A DNA stretch of 64,000 bases from DASWHK01 sp036398215 (GTDB lineage: Bacteria; Acidobacteriota; UBA890): contig DASWHK010000258.1 of the NCBI GenBank assembly GCA_036398215.1, forward strand, positions 40,920 to 104,919. The letters are read 5' to 3'. Positions 1-9,601 of the stretch are shown here, one piece after another. A program made the position numbers and the translations under genes. How positions within the stretch are numbered: the stretch's first letter is position 1; the number at the start of each line of letters is the position of its first letter. The notes under the pieces were generated by a model. That model made no database searches and was not told the DNA's origin. It saw only the letters and a list, made by a program, of their open reading frames with translations.

Positions 1-797
1 CTGTGGGCGATCGTGGTCCCCCGGCCGACGACGACGTTGCCCTCGATCCGCGAGTCGGCGTCCGGCTCGCTCTCCCGGCGCGGCTCGAGCGTGCCGAGCA
101 CGACGCGGTTGGCCTCCAGCAGGTCGTCGAGGTGGCCGGTGTCTTTCCACCAGCCGCTCACCTGCTGCCAGCGTACCGCCAGGCCGCGGTCGATCAAGAC
201 CTGGATGGCTTCGGTGATCTCCAGCTCGCCACGCGCCGACAGCGACAGCGTCTCGATGGCGGCGAAGACGTTGTGGTCGAACAGATAGACGCCGACCAAC
301 GCCAGGTCGGAGGGCGGCACGGCGGGCTTCTCGACGACGCGGACGACGCGGTCGCCGTCCAGCGCGATGACGCCGAAGCGCTGCGGCTCGGGCACCCTGG
401 CGGCGAGGATCTGGGCGTTGGCGCCGCCGGCCGCGAAGGCGTCGACGAACGCCTGGACCCCGTCGCGCAGGATGTTGTCGCCCAGGTACATGATGAACGG
501 CTCGTCGCCCAGGTAGTCGCGCGAGATCTTGACGGCGTGGGCCAGGCCGCGCGGCGCGTCCTGGGGGATGTAGGTGACGCTCGCCCCCCAGCGGCCGCCG
601 TCGCCGACGGCGGCCTCGATCTCGGCGGCGGTATCGCCGACGACGATTCCGATGTCGGAGACGCCGGCGGCGACCAGGTGCTCGATGCCGTAGAACAGCA
701 CCGGCTTGTTAGCCACCGGGATGAGCTGCTTGGCGGACGTGTAGGTGAGCGGCCGCAGGCGGGTGCCGGAGCCCCCGGACAGGATCAGCCCCTTCAT
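1..797 (-). CDS. Glucose-1-phosphate thymidylyltransferase-type nucleotidyltransferase (partial, runs off window)
   Basis: Reading leftwards from ATG at 797, the protein opens with MKGLILSGGSGTRLRPLT, the G-x-G-T-R-x-R-P-L-T nucleotide-binding signature of sugar-1-phosphate nucleotidyltransferases. Further on it has YLGDNIL (metal and sugar-phosphate site) and VVEKP. The last visible residues, IEGNVVVGRGT, look like the start of a left-handed beta-helix, so this is probably the long RmlA/StrD-like form rather than the short RmlA. These enzymes make dTDP-glucose or a similar NDP-sugar for surface polysaccharide. About 265 codons are visible and the C-terminus lies outside the window. It sits 34 bp downstream of lptD on the same strand, which suits a cell-envelope role. 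Substrate (dTTP, UTP or CTP) cannot be decided from sequence alone. Confidence 0.85.
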   Translation of the reverse strand, partial: MKGLILSGGSGTRLRPLTYTSAKQLIPVANKPVLFYGIEHLVAAGVSDIGIVVGDTAAEIEAAVGDGGRWGASVTYIPQDAPRGLAHAVKISRDYLGDEPFIMYLGDNILRDGVQAFVDAFAAGGANAQILAARVPEPQRFGVIALDGDRVVRVVEKPAVPPSDLALVGVYLFDHNVFAAIETLSLSARGELEITEAIQVLIDRGLAVRWQQVSGWWKDTGHLDDLLEANRVVLGTLEPRRESEPDADSRIEGNVVVGRGTTIAH

Positions 798-831
798 CGC
801 CCCAAGCCGCTGCCGCCGATCATCGTCGTCC

Positions 832-3144
832 TCAGCGATCGCTCCCGAAGCCCAGCTGGCCGACGTTGAGGAGCTCGAGCAGCACCGAGAACTGGAACTC
901 CTCGCGGTAGGAGAAGTTCACCCGCCGCAGCTGGCCGCCGATCGAGCAGCACTGGGTGTTCCAGGTGCCGCCGATCGCGTAGGCCTGCAGCAGCCGCTCG
1001 CTGACGTCCCAGGTCAGGTTGCCACTCACGGTCACCAATCGGTCGAGCAGGTTCACCCGCCCGCTGCCGGTCAGCCGGTCGGTGGAGGTGACGTCGACCT
1101 TGGCGGGGTCTTCCTCGTTCGGGGTCGTCCGGGCGCTGCGGAACCAGGTCACGTAGGCGCCGCCGTCGGGCGAGGTCATGCTGCCGGTCAGGGTGAAGCC
1201 GCCGGGCCGGAAGTCGGGGGTGAACCGGATGCTGCCGCTGAAGTTGATGACCGGCGTCGGGGTGACCCTGGCGCCGAGCGACCACGGCAGCGGGATGGTG
1301 GGAAACAGCACGTCTTCCTCGCGCTCGCGGAGATCGAAATCGTGGGCGAGCTCGACGCTGAAGACCTCCCAGACGCTGCGTTGATCGTCGTTCGGGGTGT
1401 TGAAGCGCTTGGCCAGGAAGCGGTTGGTCAGCGAGGCGCGGGCGAAGTGCCGATCGCCGCCGAAGCGGTCGATCTCGTCGAACTGGATGATCTCGCTGTT
1501 GCTGAAGCCGAGGTGCTCGAGCTCCGCCAGCCGCCCCCAGGTGAAGCGCGGCTCCAGGACGTGCTTGTAGCGCGGCGAGTAGTTGCTGGCGGGAGTATCG
1601 AAGATCCGGAACAGGCTCGGTCCGACCACCTGCACGCCGGTCTGATAGACGTTGCGGAAGATCGGCTCGTCTTCGAACTCGCCGCCCACGGTCCGCTCGT
1701 TGTAGTGGGTCGAGCGCCAGGCGAGAAACGGGCTGAAGGTCAGCCAGGGGATCTGGGTGAACTGCAGCGAGACCTCCGGGAAGGCATCGAGGCGCTGGTA
1801 GCGGCCGCCGCGCGGCTCGACCTCGGCCGCCCGTTCCTCGCGCAACAAGCCCGCGTAGGATCCTTCGAGCTGGAAGTACAGAGACTCGAAGATCGGCTTT
1901 CGGCGGACCCGGAACTCGACCTCGGGCAGCCGGCGGCGGACGACCGAGTCGGTGTTGCCGAAGAACGTCTGGTTGTGGTCGCCGACGATGTTGAGCGAGT
2001 AGCTGCTCCACGAGCGGGTCAGGAAGAGGCCGGCCGAGGAGTTGCGGCGCAGGAACCGGTCGAAGTCGTCCTCGAACCCCTGCACGAATTCCTTGCTCGA
2101 GAAGAACGCGGCGTCGGCGTTGAGCCGCCAGCGGCGCGGCAGATTGTGCATGTGGTCGCCGTCGATCGACCAGCCGCCGGCGACCGGCCCGAACTCGGCC
2201 GTGGGATCGACGGCGTCGGGGTCCGAGCCCTGAAGCCAGAGGAACTGCGCCGTCCCCGCCGACTGCGCGGTGAGCCGGTGGCGGAACTCCGTGCTGACCG
2301 CCGAGCGCGCCTTCGAGTAGTAGTCGTAGGTCAGCGTCGCGTCGGTGCTGCGGCTGATCGCCCAGAAGAACGGCTGCCGGTACATGAAGCCCTTGCGGGT
2401 GGAGGAGCCGACGGCGGGCAGCAGCAGCCCGGTGGAGCGGCGGTCCTCGTCGATCGGCCAGTAGAGCGCCGGCAGCACCACCAGCGGCACGCCCTTGACC
2501 TTGAAGACCGGCACCTTCATGGTCACGTGGTCGTCGGCGTACAGATCGAAACTGCGGGCGGTGAACTCCCAGATCGGCAGCGCCTGGGTGCAGGGCGTCA
2601 CGACGCCGTTCTCGATCCGGTAGGAGCCCGGCTCCCTCTGCTCGATCGTCGCGCCGCGGAAGTAGACACCCCCCGGCCCGGTGCCGACGGCGTTCTCGAT
2701 GACGCCGGTCCCCGTCTTCAACAGGCCGGTCATCCGCGTGCCGTTGAGCACCACTTCGCCGGCCTCCAGGGTCACGTTGCCGGTCGCCTCGAAGCGGTGA
2801 TCGGCCTGTGGATCGGAGGGGTCCGCGGGCGCCGTCAGCACGACGCGGTCGGCCTGCAGCCGCCAATCGGGGCGGCCGTCGATGTCGACGTATCCCGAGA
2901 GGACGATCGTGCCGCCGGCGAACTCGAAGCTGTCGTAGTGGATCCGGGCGTCCAGCCCGGGGATGCTGAAGGGGGCCGACTGCTGGGGGTCTTGCGGTCG
3001 AGCGGCCGGCTGCTGGCCCTGCGGTGGTCGTGGTGCGGCAGACGCCGGGCCCGGCGCCGACAACCCCGCGGCGATCGCCAGGGCCCCGGCGGCGGCCGCC
3101 AAGCGTCGCGTCGGGCTCGAGATGGGCGGCGCAGAGAGTCGCAT
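832..3144 (-). CDS. lptD: LPS-assembly outer-membrane protein LptD
   Basis: 770 aa. LptD is the outer-membrane barrel that inserts lipopolysaccharide into the outer leaflet. A signal peptide covers roughly residues 1-37 (Ala-rich, ending PASAA). An OstA/LptA-like jellyroll follows at about 60-220, with repeated motifs such as FEATGNVTLEAGEVVLNG, then a long beta-barrel region to the end with alternating aromatic strands. Cys185 (VVTPCTQALP) and the adjacent pair Cys732-Cys733 (TQCCSIGG) match the positions of E. coli Cys173 and Cys724/725. The N-terminal partner of E. coli Cys31 is missing, so at most one disulfide of the usual pattern could form. The gene follows folC and precedes the nucleotidyltransferase, giving an envelope-biogenesis tail to the accD-folC transcription unit. 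Confidence 0.9.
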   Translation of the reverse strand: MRLSAPPISSPTRRLAAAAGALAIAAGLSAPGPASAAPRPPQGQQPAARPQDPQQSAPFSIPGLDARIHYDSFEFAGGTIVLSGYVDIDGRPDWRLQADRVVLTAPADPSDPQADHRFEATGNVTLEAGEVVLNGTRMTGLLKTGTGVIENAVGTGPGGVYFRGATIEQREPGSYRIENGVVTPCTQALPIWEFTARSFDLYADDHVTMKVPVFKVKGVPLVVLPALYWPIDEDRRSTGLLLPAVGSSTRKGFMYRQPFFWAISRSTDATLTYDYYSKARSAVSTEFRHRLTAQSAGTAQFLWLQGSDPDAVDPTAEFGPVAGGWSIDGDHMHNLPRRWRLNADAAFFSSKEFVQGFEDDFDRFLRRNSSAGLFLTRSWSSYSLNIVGDHNQTFFGNTDSVVRRRLPEVEFRVRRKPIFESLYFQLEGSYAGLLREERAAEVEPRGGRYQRLDAFPEVSLQFTQIPWLTFSPFLAWRSTHYNERTVGGEFEDEPIFRNVYQTGVQVVGPSLFRIFDTPASNYSPRYKHVLEPRFTWGRLAELEHLGFSNSEIIQFDEIDRFGGDRHFARASLTNRFLAKRFNTPNDDQRSVWEVFSVELAHDFDLREREEDVLFPTIPLPWSLGARVTPTPVINFSGSIRFTPDFRPGGFTLTGSMTSPDGGAYVTWFRSARTTPNEEDPAKVDVTSTDRLTGSGRVNLLDRLVTVSGNLTWDVSERLLQAYAIGGTWNTQCCSIGGQLRRVNFSYREEFQFSVLLELLNVGQLGFGSDR

Positions 3145-3173
3145 GGCTCCGGAGGTGAGGGTCGTTGCTACTC

Positions 3174-3186
3174 TAGCAGGCCGTGG
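3174..3186 (+). repeat. Fragment of dispersed repeat family R1
   Basis: TAGCAGGCCGTGG is the conserved head of the R1 repeat (see 63953-64000). It lies in the folC-lptD gap just upstream of lptD. Only 13 nt match, so it may be chance. Confidence 0.35.
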
Positions 3187-3252
3187 GCGCGCGCAGAGCG
3201 TGGGCGCGGCCGTTCACCAGCAGGCTGTCTGCCCCGGGGTGAGCGGCGCACG

Positions 3253-4560
3253 TCAACCCTCGACCAGAAGGGGGCGCAACGCCCCGACCAGGAAGATGGA
3301 CCCGCAGATACAGATCAGGTCCTCGGGCGCCGCGGCCTGGCGGGCCCGCGCCAGGGCCTCGGCGGGGTCGGGGATCGCCTGGCGCTGGCTGGGCGCCGAG
3401 GCCAGCTCCAGCAGCTCGGCGGCGGGCTTCGCCCGCGACGACGGCGCCTGGGTGGCGATCAGCTCGTCGGCCAGCGGATAGAGGGCGGCGGCCATCCCGG
3501 CGCTGTCCTTGTCGGCGAGCGTGGCGAACACCAGATGGAGCCGGTCGTACGCCTTGCGGCGGCGAAGCTCCCAGAGGTACTCGGCCAGCGCCTTGGCGCC
3601 CGACGGGTTGTGGGCGGCGTCGAGCAGGACCGACGGGCCCTCTTCGAGCCATTCGCAGCGCCCCGGCCAACGGGCGCTCCGCAGCCCCGCCCAGATGGCG
3701 TCCGAGCCGATCCGCAGCCGCCGCCGGTCGAGGGCCTCGGCGGCGAGGATGGCGCACTGGGCGTTCTCGACTTGATGCCGCCCGGGGAGGGCGACCTCGA
3801 GGCCGACGTAGTCGCGCAGCCGCCCGAGGCAGTCGATCGTGTGGCGCAACCGGGAGTCGGTGCGGCGCACCACGGCCGGGTAGGCGTCGATCTCCCAGAG
3901 CGTCGCACCGACCGACTCGGCGTAGCGGCGGATCACTCCGAGGGCCGCCGGCGCCTGCGACGCGGTGACCGCCATGCCACCCGGCGCGATCACCGCGGCC
4001 TTCTCGGCGGCGATGGCGCCCAGGTCGTCGCCCAGGTACTCCTGATGGTCGAGAGCCACGGAGGAGATCACCGCGACCCGCGGCCGGGTGACGTTGGTGG
4101 CGTCCCAGCGGCCGCCGAGCCCGACCTCGAGGACCGCCAGCTCGACCCGGGCCTCGGCGAAGTAGCGAAACGCCACCGCGGTGAGGATCTCGAAGTACGA
4201 GGGCGGCTGCGCCATGCGGCCGTCCTCCACCAGCTTGTCGGCAGCTGCCAGCACGACGCCGAGCTGGGCGTCGAAGCCGGCGGCGCTGATACGGGCGCCG
4301 TCCACCTGGAAGCGCTCCTCGACGGCCGAAAGGTGAGGCGAGGTGTAGAGGCCGACGCGGTGGCCAGCGGCGCGACCGATGGCAGTCAGCATGGCGGCGA
4401 TCGAGCCCTTGCCGTTGGTGCCGCCGATGATCGCCGTCGGATAGGCCAGCTGCGGCGCGCCGAGCGCCTCCAGCAGCAGGCGGATGCGCTCGAGCCCAGG
4501 CGTGATCTCGTGCGGATCGATGGACTCGAGGCGCCGCCGGATGCTACTTCCGTCGGCCAT
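3253..4560 (-). CDS. folC: Bifunctional folylpolyglutamate synthase/dihydrofolate synthase
   Basis: 435 aa, normal FolC length. It adds glutamate to dihydropteroate and/or folates (Mur-ligase superfamily, ATP-dependent). The P-loop GGTNGKGS is at residues 46-53. The Mur-ligase central domain carries VLEVGLGGRWDATNV, and the C-terminal domain begins near LLDAAHNPSGAKAL, the conserved D-x-A-H-N-P motif of FolC. It begins 3 bp after the end of accD, so the two are certainly co-transcribed; accD-folC is a common pairing in bacteria. Cytoplasmic. Confidence 0.95.
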   Translation of the reverse strand: MADGSSIRRRLESIDPHEITPGLERIRLLLEALGAPQLAYPTAIIGGTNGKGSIAAMLTAIGRAAGHRVGLYTSPHLSAVEERFQVDGARISAAGFDAQLGVVLAAADKLVEDGRMAQPPSYFEILTAVAFRYFAEARVELAVLEVGLGGRWDATNVTRPRVAVISSVALDHQEYLGDDLGAIAAEKAAVIAPGGMAVTASQAPAALGVIRRYAESVGATLWEIDAYPAVVRRTDSRLRHTIDCLGRLRDYVGLEVALPGRHQVENAQCAILAAEALDRRRLRIGSDAIWAGLRSARWPGRCEWLEEGPSVLLDAAHNPSGAKALAEYLWELRRRKAYDRLHLVFATLADKDSAGMAAALYPLADELIATQAPSSRAKPAAELLELASAPSQRQAIPDPAEALARARQAAAPEDLICICGSIFLVGALRPLLVEG

Positions 4561-4563
4561 CCG

Positions 4564-5499
4564 TCATCGCGTCTGCGGATCCGAGTCGTCGGCCTCGGGT
4601 TGGTCCGTGGGAATCTCGGAGTAGGCGCCCGAGACGGTGGCGGCGAGCAGGTCGGCCGGCAGCAGGTAACGGATGGCGCGGGACAGCGTCTCCTTGAGCT
4701 CGGAGCGCGGCACCACCAGGTCGAGCATGCCGTGCTCGAGGAGGAACTCGCTGCGCTGAAAGCCCTCCGGGAGCTTCTCGCGGATGCTCTGCTCGATGAC
4801 CCGCGGCCCCGCGAACCCGATCAGGGCCCGCGGCTCGGCGATGTTCAGGTCCCCGAGCATCGCGAACGAGGCGGTGACACCGCCGGTGGTCGGATCGGTG
4901 AGCACCGAGATGAAAGGCAACCGGGCGGCGGCGAGTCGGGCGAGCGCGCCGGAGATCTTGGCCATCTGCATCAGCGACAGGGCCCCCTCCTGCATGCGCG
5001 CCCCGCCGGAGCTCGCGACGATCACCAGCGGCCGCTGGCTCGCCAACGCCCGCTCGATCGCCCGGGTGATCTTCTCGCCGACCACCGAGCCCATGCTGCC
5101 GCCCATGAAGCCGTACTCCATCACCACGACGATCGCCGGGACGCCGTCGATGGTCGACTCGACGGTGACCACCGCGTCCTTGCGCCCGGTGCGCTTCTGG
5201 TACTCGCGCAGCCGCTTCGCGTAGGGCTTGGTATCGGCGAAGCCGAGCGCGTCGACCGGCTCGATCTGGGCGTCGAGCTCCTCCCAGGCGCCATCGTCGC
5301 AGAGCAGCTCCAGCCGTTCCCGCGCCGAGATTCGGAAGTGGTAGTTGCACTTCGGACAGACATTGGCGTTGCGCCCGACTTCCTTGCGGTAGATGAACTC
5401 CCCGCAGTGGTTGCACTTGGTCCACAGGCCCTCCGGCATGTCGACCTTGCGGTCGCCGACCGGACGCTTGCTGCCACCCTTGTTGCGGAACCAGGCCAT
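4564..5499 (-). CDS. accD: Acetyl-CoA carboxylase carboxyltransferase subunit beta
   Basis: 311 aa. This is the beta subunit of the carboxyltransferase that moves CO2 from biotin to acetyl-CoA to make malonyl-CoA, the first step of fatty-acid synthesis. The N-terminal zinc ribbon is intact: Cys29-x2-Cys32 and Cys48-x2-Cys51. The crotonase-like fold follows, with GGARMQEG and SVLTDPTTGGVTASFAMLGD forming the CoA site. The AccA partner is not in the window. It is the first gene of a minus-strand unit (accD-folC-lptD-nucleotidyltransferase), and a plausible sigma-70 promoter lies about 110 bp upstream. Confidence 0.96.
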   Translation of the reverse strand: MAWFRNKGGSKRPVGDRKVDMPEGLWTKCNHCGEFIYRKEVGRNANVCPKCNYHFRISARERLELLCDDGAWEELDAQIEPVDALGFADTKPYAKRLREYQKRTGRKDAVVTVESTIDGVPAIVVVMEYGFMGGSMGSVVGEKITRAIERALASQRPLVIVASSGGARMQEGALSLMQMAKISGALARLAAARLPFISVLTDPTTGGVTASFAMLGDLNIAEPRALIGFAGPRVIEQSIREKLPEGFQRSEFLLEHGMLDLVVPRSELKETLSRAIRYLLPADLLAATVSGAYSEIPTDQPEADDSDPQTR

Positions 5500-5607
5500 C
5501 GGAGGTCAGCTCGGGCCCGGGCGGCGCCGGCGAGATTCGGCGAGCCCGGTGGGGGGCGGAACGGGGAAATCCTGGGGAAAGATCCGCCGGGAAGCGAACA
5601 TGAAAGG

Positions 5608-5637
5608 ATGCTATCGACCCCGTCGGCGGGCAGTCAA
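5608..5637 (-). promoter_or_regulatory. Putative sigma-70 promoter for accD
   Basis: On the minus strand TTGACT (5637-5632) and TAGCAT (5613-5608) are separated by 18 bp, upstream of accD in the divergent accD/mtnA region. The -10 is only a fair match. Confidence 0.4.
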
Positions 5638-5642
5638 GCGCG

Positions 5643-5671
5643 TTGCGCCGCCGTGTCCGGCTGGCTACTGT
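5643..5671 (+). promoter_or_regulatory. Putative sigma-70 promoter for mtnA
   Basis: TTGCGC (5643-5648), a 17 bp spacer and TACTGT (5666-5671). It points towards mtnA and lies back-to-back with the putative accD promoter. Both hexamers are imperfect. Confidence 0.35.
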
Positions 5672-5765
5672 GCTAGCCGGGCCGTCTCAACGGGTCACGG
5701 AGCGAGCGCCGGGGGCGGGCCGTGGCGGGCGACGACGCGCGTCCCGGAATGGGGACCGAAGCGCA

Positions 5766-6812
<1,047 letters not shown>

Positions 6813-6821
6813 CGGCTCCCG

Positions 6822-7844
6822 ATGTTGGTGCTCGGCATCGAGACCTCCTGCGACGAGACCGCGGCCGCGATCGTCGCCGACGGCGTCCGCGTGCGCAGCA
6901 ACATCGTCTCCAGCCAGGTCGACCACGCGGCCTTCGGCGGCGTCGTGCCGGAGCTGGCGGCGCGCCGGCACGTCGAGAGCCTGCCGTGGGTGGTCGAGGC
7001 CGCCTTGCGCACCGCCTCCGTCGATTGGCGCGATGTCGAAGGCATCGGGATCACCCGCGGGCCGGGCCTGGTGGGGGCGCTTCTCACCGGCTGGTGCTAC
7101 GGTCGCGCCGCGGCGCGCGCCGTCGACATCCCCTGGGTCGGCGTCAACCATCTCGCCGCCCACGTCCACGGCGCCTTGATGCCGCCGCTGGAAGCGGGTA
7201 CCCGCGTGGACTTTCCGCTGCTCGCGCTGGTGGTCTCCGGCGGACATACGGCCCTGCACCGGCTCGACGCCGAGGGCGGCTTCCAGCGGCTCGGCGAGAC
7301 GCTCGACGATGCCGCCGGCGAGGCGTTCGACAAGGTCGCGGCGCTGCTCGGGCTCGGCTACCCGGGCGGGCCGGTGATCGATCGGCTCGCCGCGCGCGGC
7401 GATCCGCAGGCGGTGCCCTTGCCGCGGGCGCGCCTCGACAACCCGATGGACTTCTCCTTTTCGGGGCTGAAGACGGCAGTGCGCCGCGAGGCGCTGGCCC
7501 GTGGCCTGCGCCCCGGCCGCAGCGAAGATCCCCAGGTGCTCGACCTGGTGGCCTCGTTCCAGCTCGCCGTCATCGACGCGCTGGTCGCCGCCACCGACGC
7601 CGCCCTCCGCCGGCAGCCGGTTCGCGGGCTGGCGGTCGCCGGCGGCGTCGCCGCCAACCGCGCCCTTCGCGCCCGCATGGAGGAGCTCGCCAGTGGCCAC
7701 GGGTTGCCCCTCTACCTGTCGCCGCCGGAGCTCTCGACCGACAACGCCGCGATGGTGGCGGGGCAGGCCTGGAGCCGCTTGGCGGCGGGCGAGGCCGACG
7801 GCTTCGACCTGACCGTGCGGGCGAGCTGGCCGCTGGGCGGGTGA
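6822..7844 (+). CDS. tsaD: tRNA N6-adenosine threonylcarbamoyltransferase
   Basis: 340 aa, typical length. TsaD transfers the threonylcarbamoyl group to A37 of ANN-decoding tRNAs (t6A), working with TsaB and TsaE. The N-terminus MLVLGIETSCDETAAAI is the family signature, and the metal-binding His110 and His114 (NHLAAHVHG) are present. The ASKHA-type nucleotide site SGGHTAL and the later NRALRARM segment are also recognisable. Its stop codon overlaps the GTG start of the next gene (GTGA), indicating translational coupling. Confidence 0.95.
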   Translation: MLVLGIETSCDETAAAIVADGVRVRSNIVSSQVDHAAFGGVVPELAARRHVESLPWVVEAALRTASVDWRDVEGIGITRGPGLVGALLTGWCYGRAAARAVDIPWVGVNHLAAHVHGALMPPLEAGTRVDFPLLALVVSGGHTALHRLDAEGGFQRLGETLDDAAGEAFDKVAALLGLGYPGGPVIDRLAARGDPQAVPLPRARLDNPMDFSFSGLKTAVRREALARGLRPGRSEDPQVLDLVASFQLAVIDALVAATDAALRRQPVRGLAVAGGVAANRALRARMEELASGHGLPLYLSPPELSTDNAAMVAGQAWSRLAAGEADGFDLTVRASWPLGG

Positions 7845-8746
7845 GCGCTAAAGTGGGCGAGACGGCCATCGGCGTCGATATCGGCGCCACGCGCACCAAG
7901 ATGGTGGTGCTGGCGGATTCCGGCGAGGTGCTCGACAGCCGCGAGCTCGCCTCGAACTTCCGCTCGCCGAAGGCGGTGGTGGCGGCGGTCGCCGCGGCGA
8001 TCGCCGATTGGGCCGGCGACGGCGAAGGGGCGCGAGCGGCGGCCATCGGCCTGGCAGTGCCGGGCCTGGTGGAGCGCTCGACCGGCACGGTGCTGCGGGC
8101 CCCCAACCTGCTCGCCCTCGAGGGCTTCGGGATCGGCCCGGCGCTGGTCGCCGCGACCGGCCTGCCGGTGAGCCTCGACAACGACGCCAACGCCGCCGGG
8201 CTCGCCGAAGCGGTGCTCGGCGCCGCCGCCGGCTGTGAGGCCGCGGTATGCCTGACGGTCGGCACCGGCGTCGGCGGCGCCATCGTCCACGGCGGACGTC
8301 TGTGGCGCGGCCCCGGCGGGCTGGCCGGCGAGCTCGGCCGCCTGATCCTCGACCCCGAAGGCCGCGTCCACTTCGAAGAGCAGGTCGGCGCGGCGGCGGT
8401 CGTTGCCGCCTACGCGCGGCGGGCCGGGGCGCCGCCGGGGGACATCGACGCCGAGCGGGTCGGCGAGCGGGCGGCGGCGGGCGACCGAGCCGCCCGCGAA
8501 GCGCTGGCGGAATGCGGTCGCCATCTGGGGGTCGGTCTGGCGATCCTGATGAACCTGCTGAACCCGCAGCGTATCGTCGTCGGCGGCGGCGTCGCCAGCG
8601 CCGGCGAATGGCTCCTGGAGCCCGCCCGCGAGGAGGCCGCGCGGCGGGCGTGGGGCGAGGCATGGGAGCAGTGCGAGGTGGTGCCGGCGCAGCTCGGCGC
8701 CCGGGCGGGGGCGATCGGTGCCGCCCTGTTGTGCTGGCATGATTGA
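7841..8746 (+). CDS. ROK-family sugar kinase homologue, zinc motif absent
   Basis: 301 aa from GTG 7841, which overlaps the tsaD stop by 4 nt. The fold is clearly ROK: phosphate-1 loop GVDIGATRTKM, LDNDANAAG with the catalytic Asp at about 115, and TVGTGVGGAIV. ROK kinases phosphorylate glucose, N-acetylmannosamine and similar sugars. The usual E-[IL]-G-H followed by C-x-C-G-x2-G-C is not present: here residues 164-180 read ELGRLILDPEGRVHFEE, with no cysteine and Arg instead of His. Activity or substrate range may therefore differ from standard glucokinases. Membership of the family is secure; the substrate is unknown. Confidence 0.8.
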   Translation: MSAKVGETAIGVDIGATRTKMVVLADSGEVLDSRELASNFRSPKAVVAAVAAAIADWAGDGEGARAAAIGLAVPGLVERSTGTVLRAPNLLALEGFGIGPALVAATGLPVSLDNDANAAGLAEAVLGAAAGCEAAVCLTVGTGVGGAIVHGGRLWRGPGGLAGELGRLILDPEGRVHFEEQVGAAAVVAAYARRAGAPPGDIDAERVGERAAAGDRAAREALAECGRHLGVGLAILMNLLNPQRIVVGGGVASAGEWLLEPAREEAARRAWGEAWEQCEVVPAQLGARAGAIGAALLCWHD

Positions 8747-8774
8747 ATGCTCCGCAGGCCCGTTGGCAAAGCAT

Positions 8775-8793
8775 GGTTTCACCGCGGCCTGCT
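8775..8793 (-). repeat. Dispersed repeat R1, partial copy (minus orientation)
   Basis: Read on the minus strand this is AGCAGGCCGCGGTGAAACC, close to the R1 head and to the copy after lepB. It lies between the ROK gene and lepB. Confidence 0.5.
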
Positions 8794-8874
8794 GTTGGGC
8801 TACATTAGCTGTCAAATTGGTGCATTACCTCGTCGTGATCGGGGCTGCACATCCATGAGCAACAACGAATAGAA

Positions 8875-9534
8875 ATGCAGAAATCGACCCTCCGCGAGTA
8901 CACCGAATCGATCCTCATCGCCGCGATCCTGGCGCTCTTCATCCGCAGCTTCGTCTTTCAGGCCTTCAAGATCCCGACCGGGTCGATGGAGGACAACCTG
9001 CTGGTCGGCGACCACATCCTGGTGAACAAGTTCATCTACGGCCCCACCGCCACGCCGCTGGAGGAATGGTTGCTGCCGGTGCGGCCGCTGGAACGCCAGG
9101 ACGTGATCGTGTTTCGCGCCCCCCAGGAGCCCGACAAGGACTTCATCAAGCGGGTCATCGGCTTGCCCGGCGAGAGCGTCGTGGTCGAGGGTGGCGATGT
9201 CGTCGTCGACGGCAAGCCGATCGACGACCCCTTTGCCAACCACAAGGCCTCGTTCGGCAGCTTCCACGACACCCGGGAGCCGATCGAGGTCCCCCCGGGC
9301 GAGTTCTTCGTGATGGGCGACAACCGCGAGAACAGCCGTGACTCCCGCTACTGGGGCACGGTCCCGAGGGCGTACATCAAGGGCAAGGCGATGCTGGTGT
9401 ACTGGTCCTACGAGTCCGACGAGCAGTCGTATGTCAGCACCGGTCTGGCCGACAGCCTACGGCAGTTCGGCAACGTGATCCTGCATTTCTTCACCCGCAC
9501 GCGCTGGGAGCGGACCTTTCAGATCATTCGCTAG
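8875..9534 (+). CDS. lepB: Signal peptidase I
   Basis: 219 aa. The membrane-bound serine protease removes signal peptides from exported proteins. One N-terminal transmembrane helix covers about residues 12-28. The catalytic dyad is Ser37 (IPTGSMEDNL) and Lys92 (DFIKRVIGLPGE), and the C-terminal box GDNRENSRDSRYWG is intact. The size fits a single-span type. A tiny five-codon frame (8855-8872) ends just before the ATG and there is no strong ribosome binding site, so initiation may be weak or coupled. The R1 repeat starts at its stop codon. Confidence 0.95.
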   Translation: MQKSTLREYTESILIAAILALFIRSFVFQAFKIPTGSMEDNLLVGDHILVNKFIYGPTATPLEEWLLPVRPLERQDVIVFRAPQEPDKDFIKRVIGLPGESVVVEGGDVVVDGKPIDDPFANHKASFGSFHDTREPIEVPPGEFFVMGDNRENSRDSRYWGTVPRAYIKGKAMLVYWSYESDEQSYVSTGLADSLRQFGNVILHFFTRTRWERTFQIIR

Positions 9535-9577
9535 CAATCCGTGGTGAAACCCCGATGGGTCTGGTTGCGGCGATAAA
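9532..9577 (+). repeat. Dispersed repeat R1 copy
   Basis: Starts at the lepB stop codon. The 20 nt at 9554-9573 are identical to 63977-63996, and the preceding CCGTGGTGAAACC is a variant of the R1 head. It fills most of the 67 bp between lepB and the next gene. Confidence 0.65.
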
Positions 9578-9601
9578 AGGCGGTCAAGGAAGGGGGAAGG
9601 G

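Noticed and set aside
745..5676. A 1643-codon open frame on the plus strand
   Set aside because: It runs antisense across lptD, folC and accD, is low-complexity (Arg, Gly, Ala, Asp) and has no family motifs. It is a by-product of high GC and third-position bias on the opposite strand.
8855..8872. Five-codon leader peptide before lepB
   Set aside because: MSNNE then stop is possible, but there is no ribosome binding site and no attenuator structure; a chance frame is as likely.
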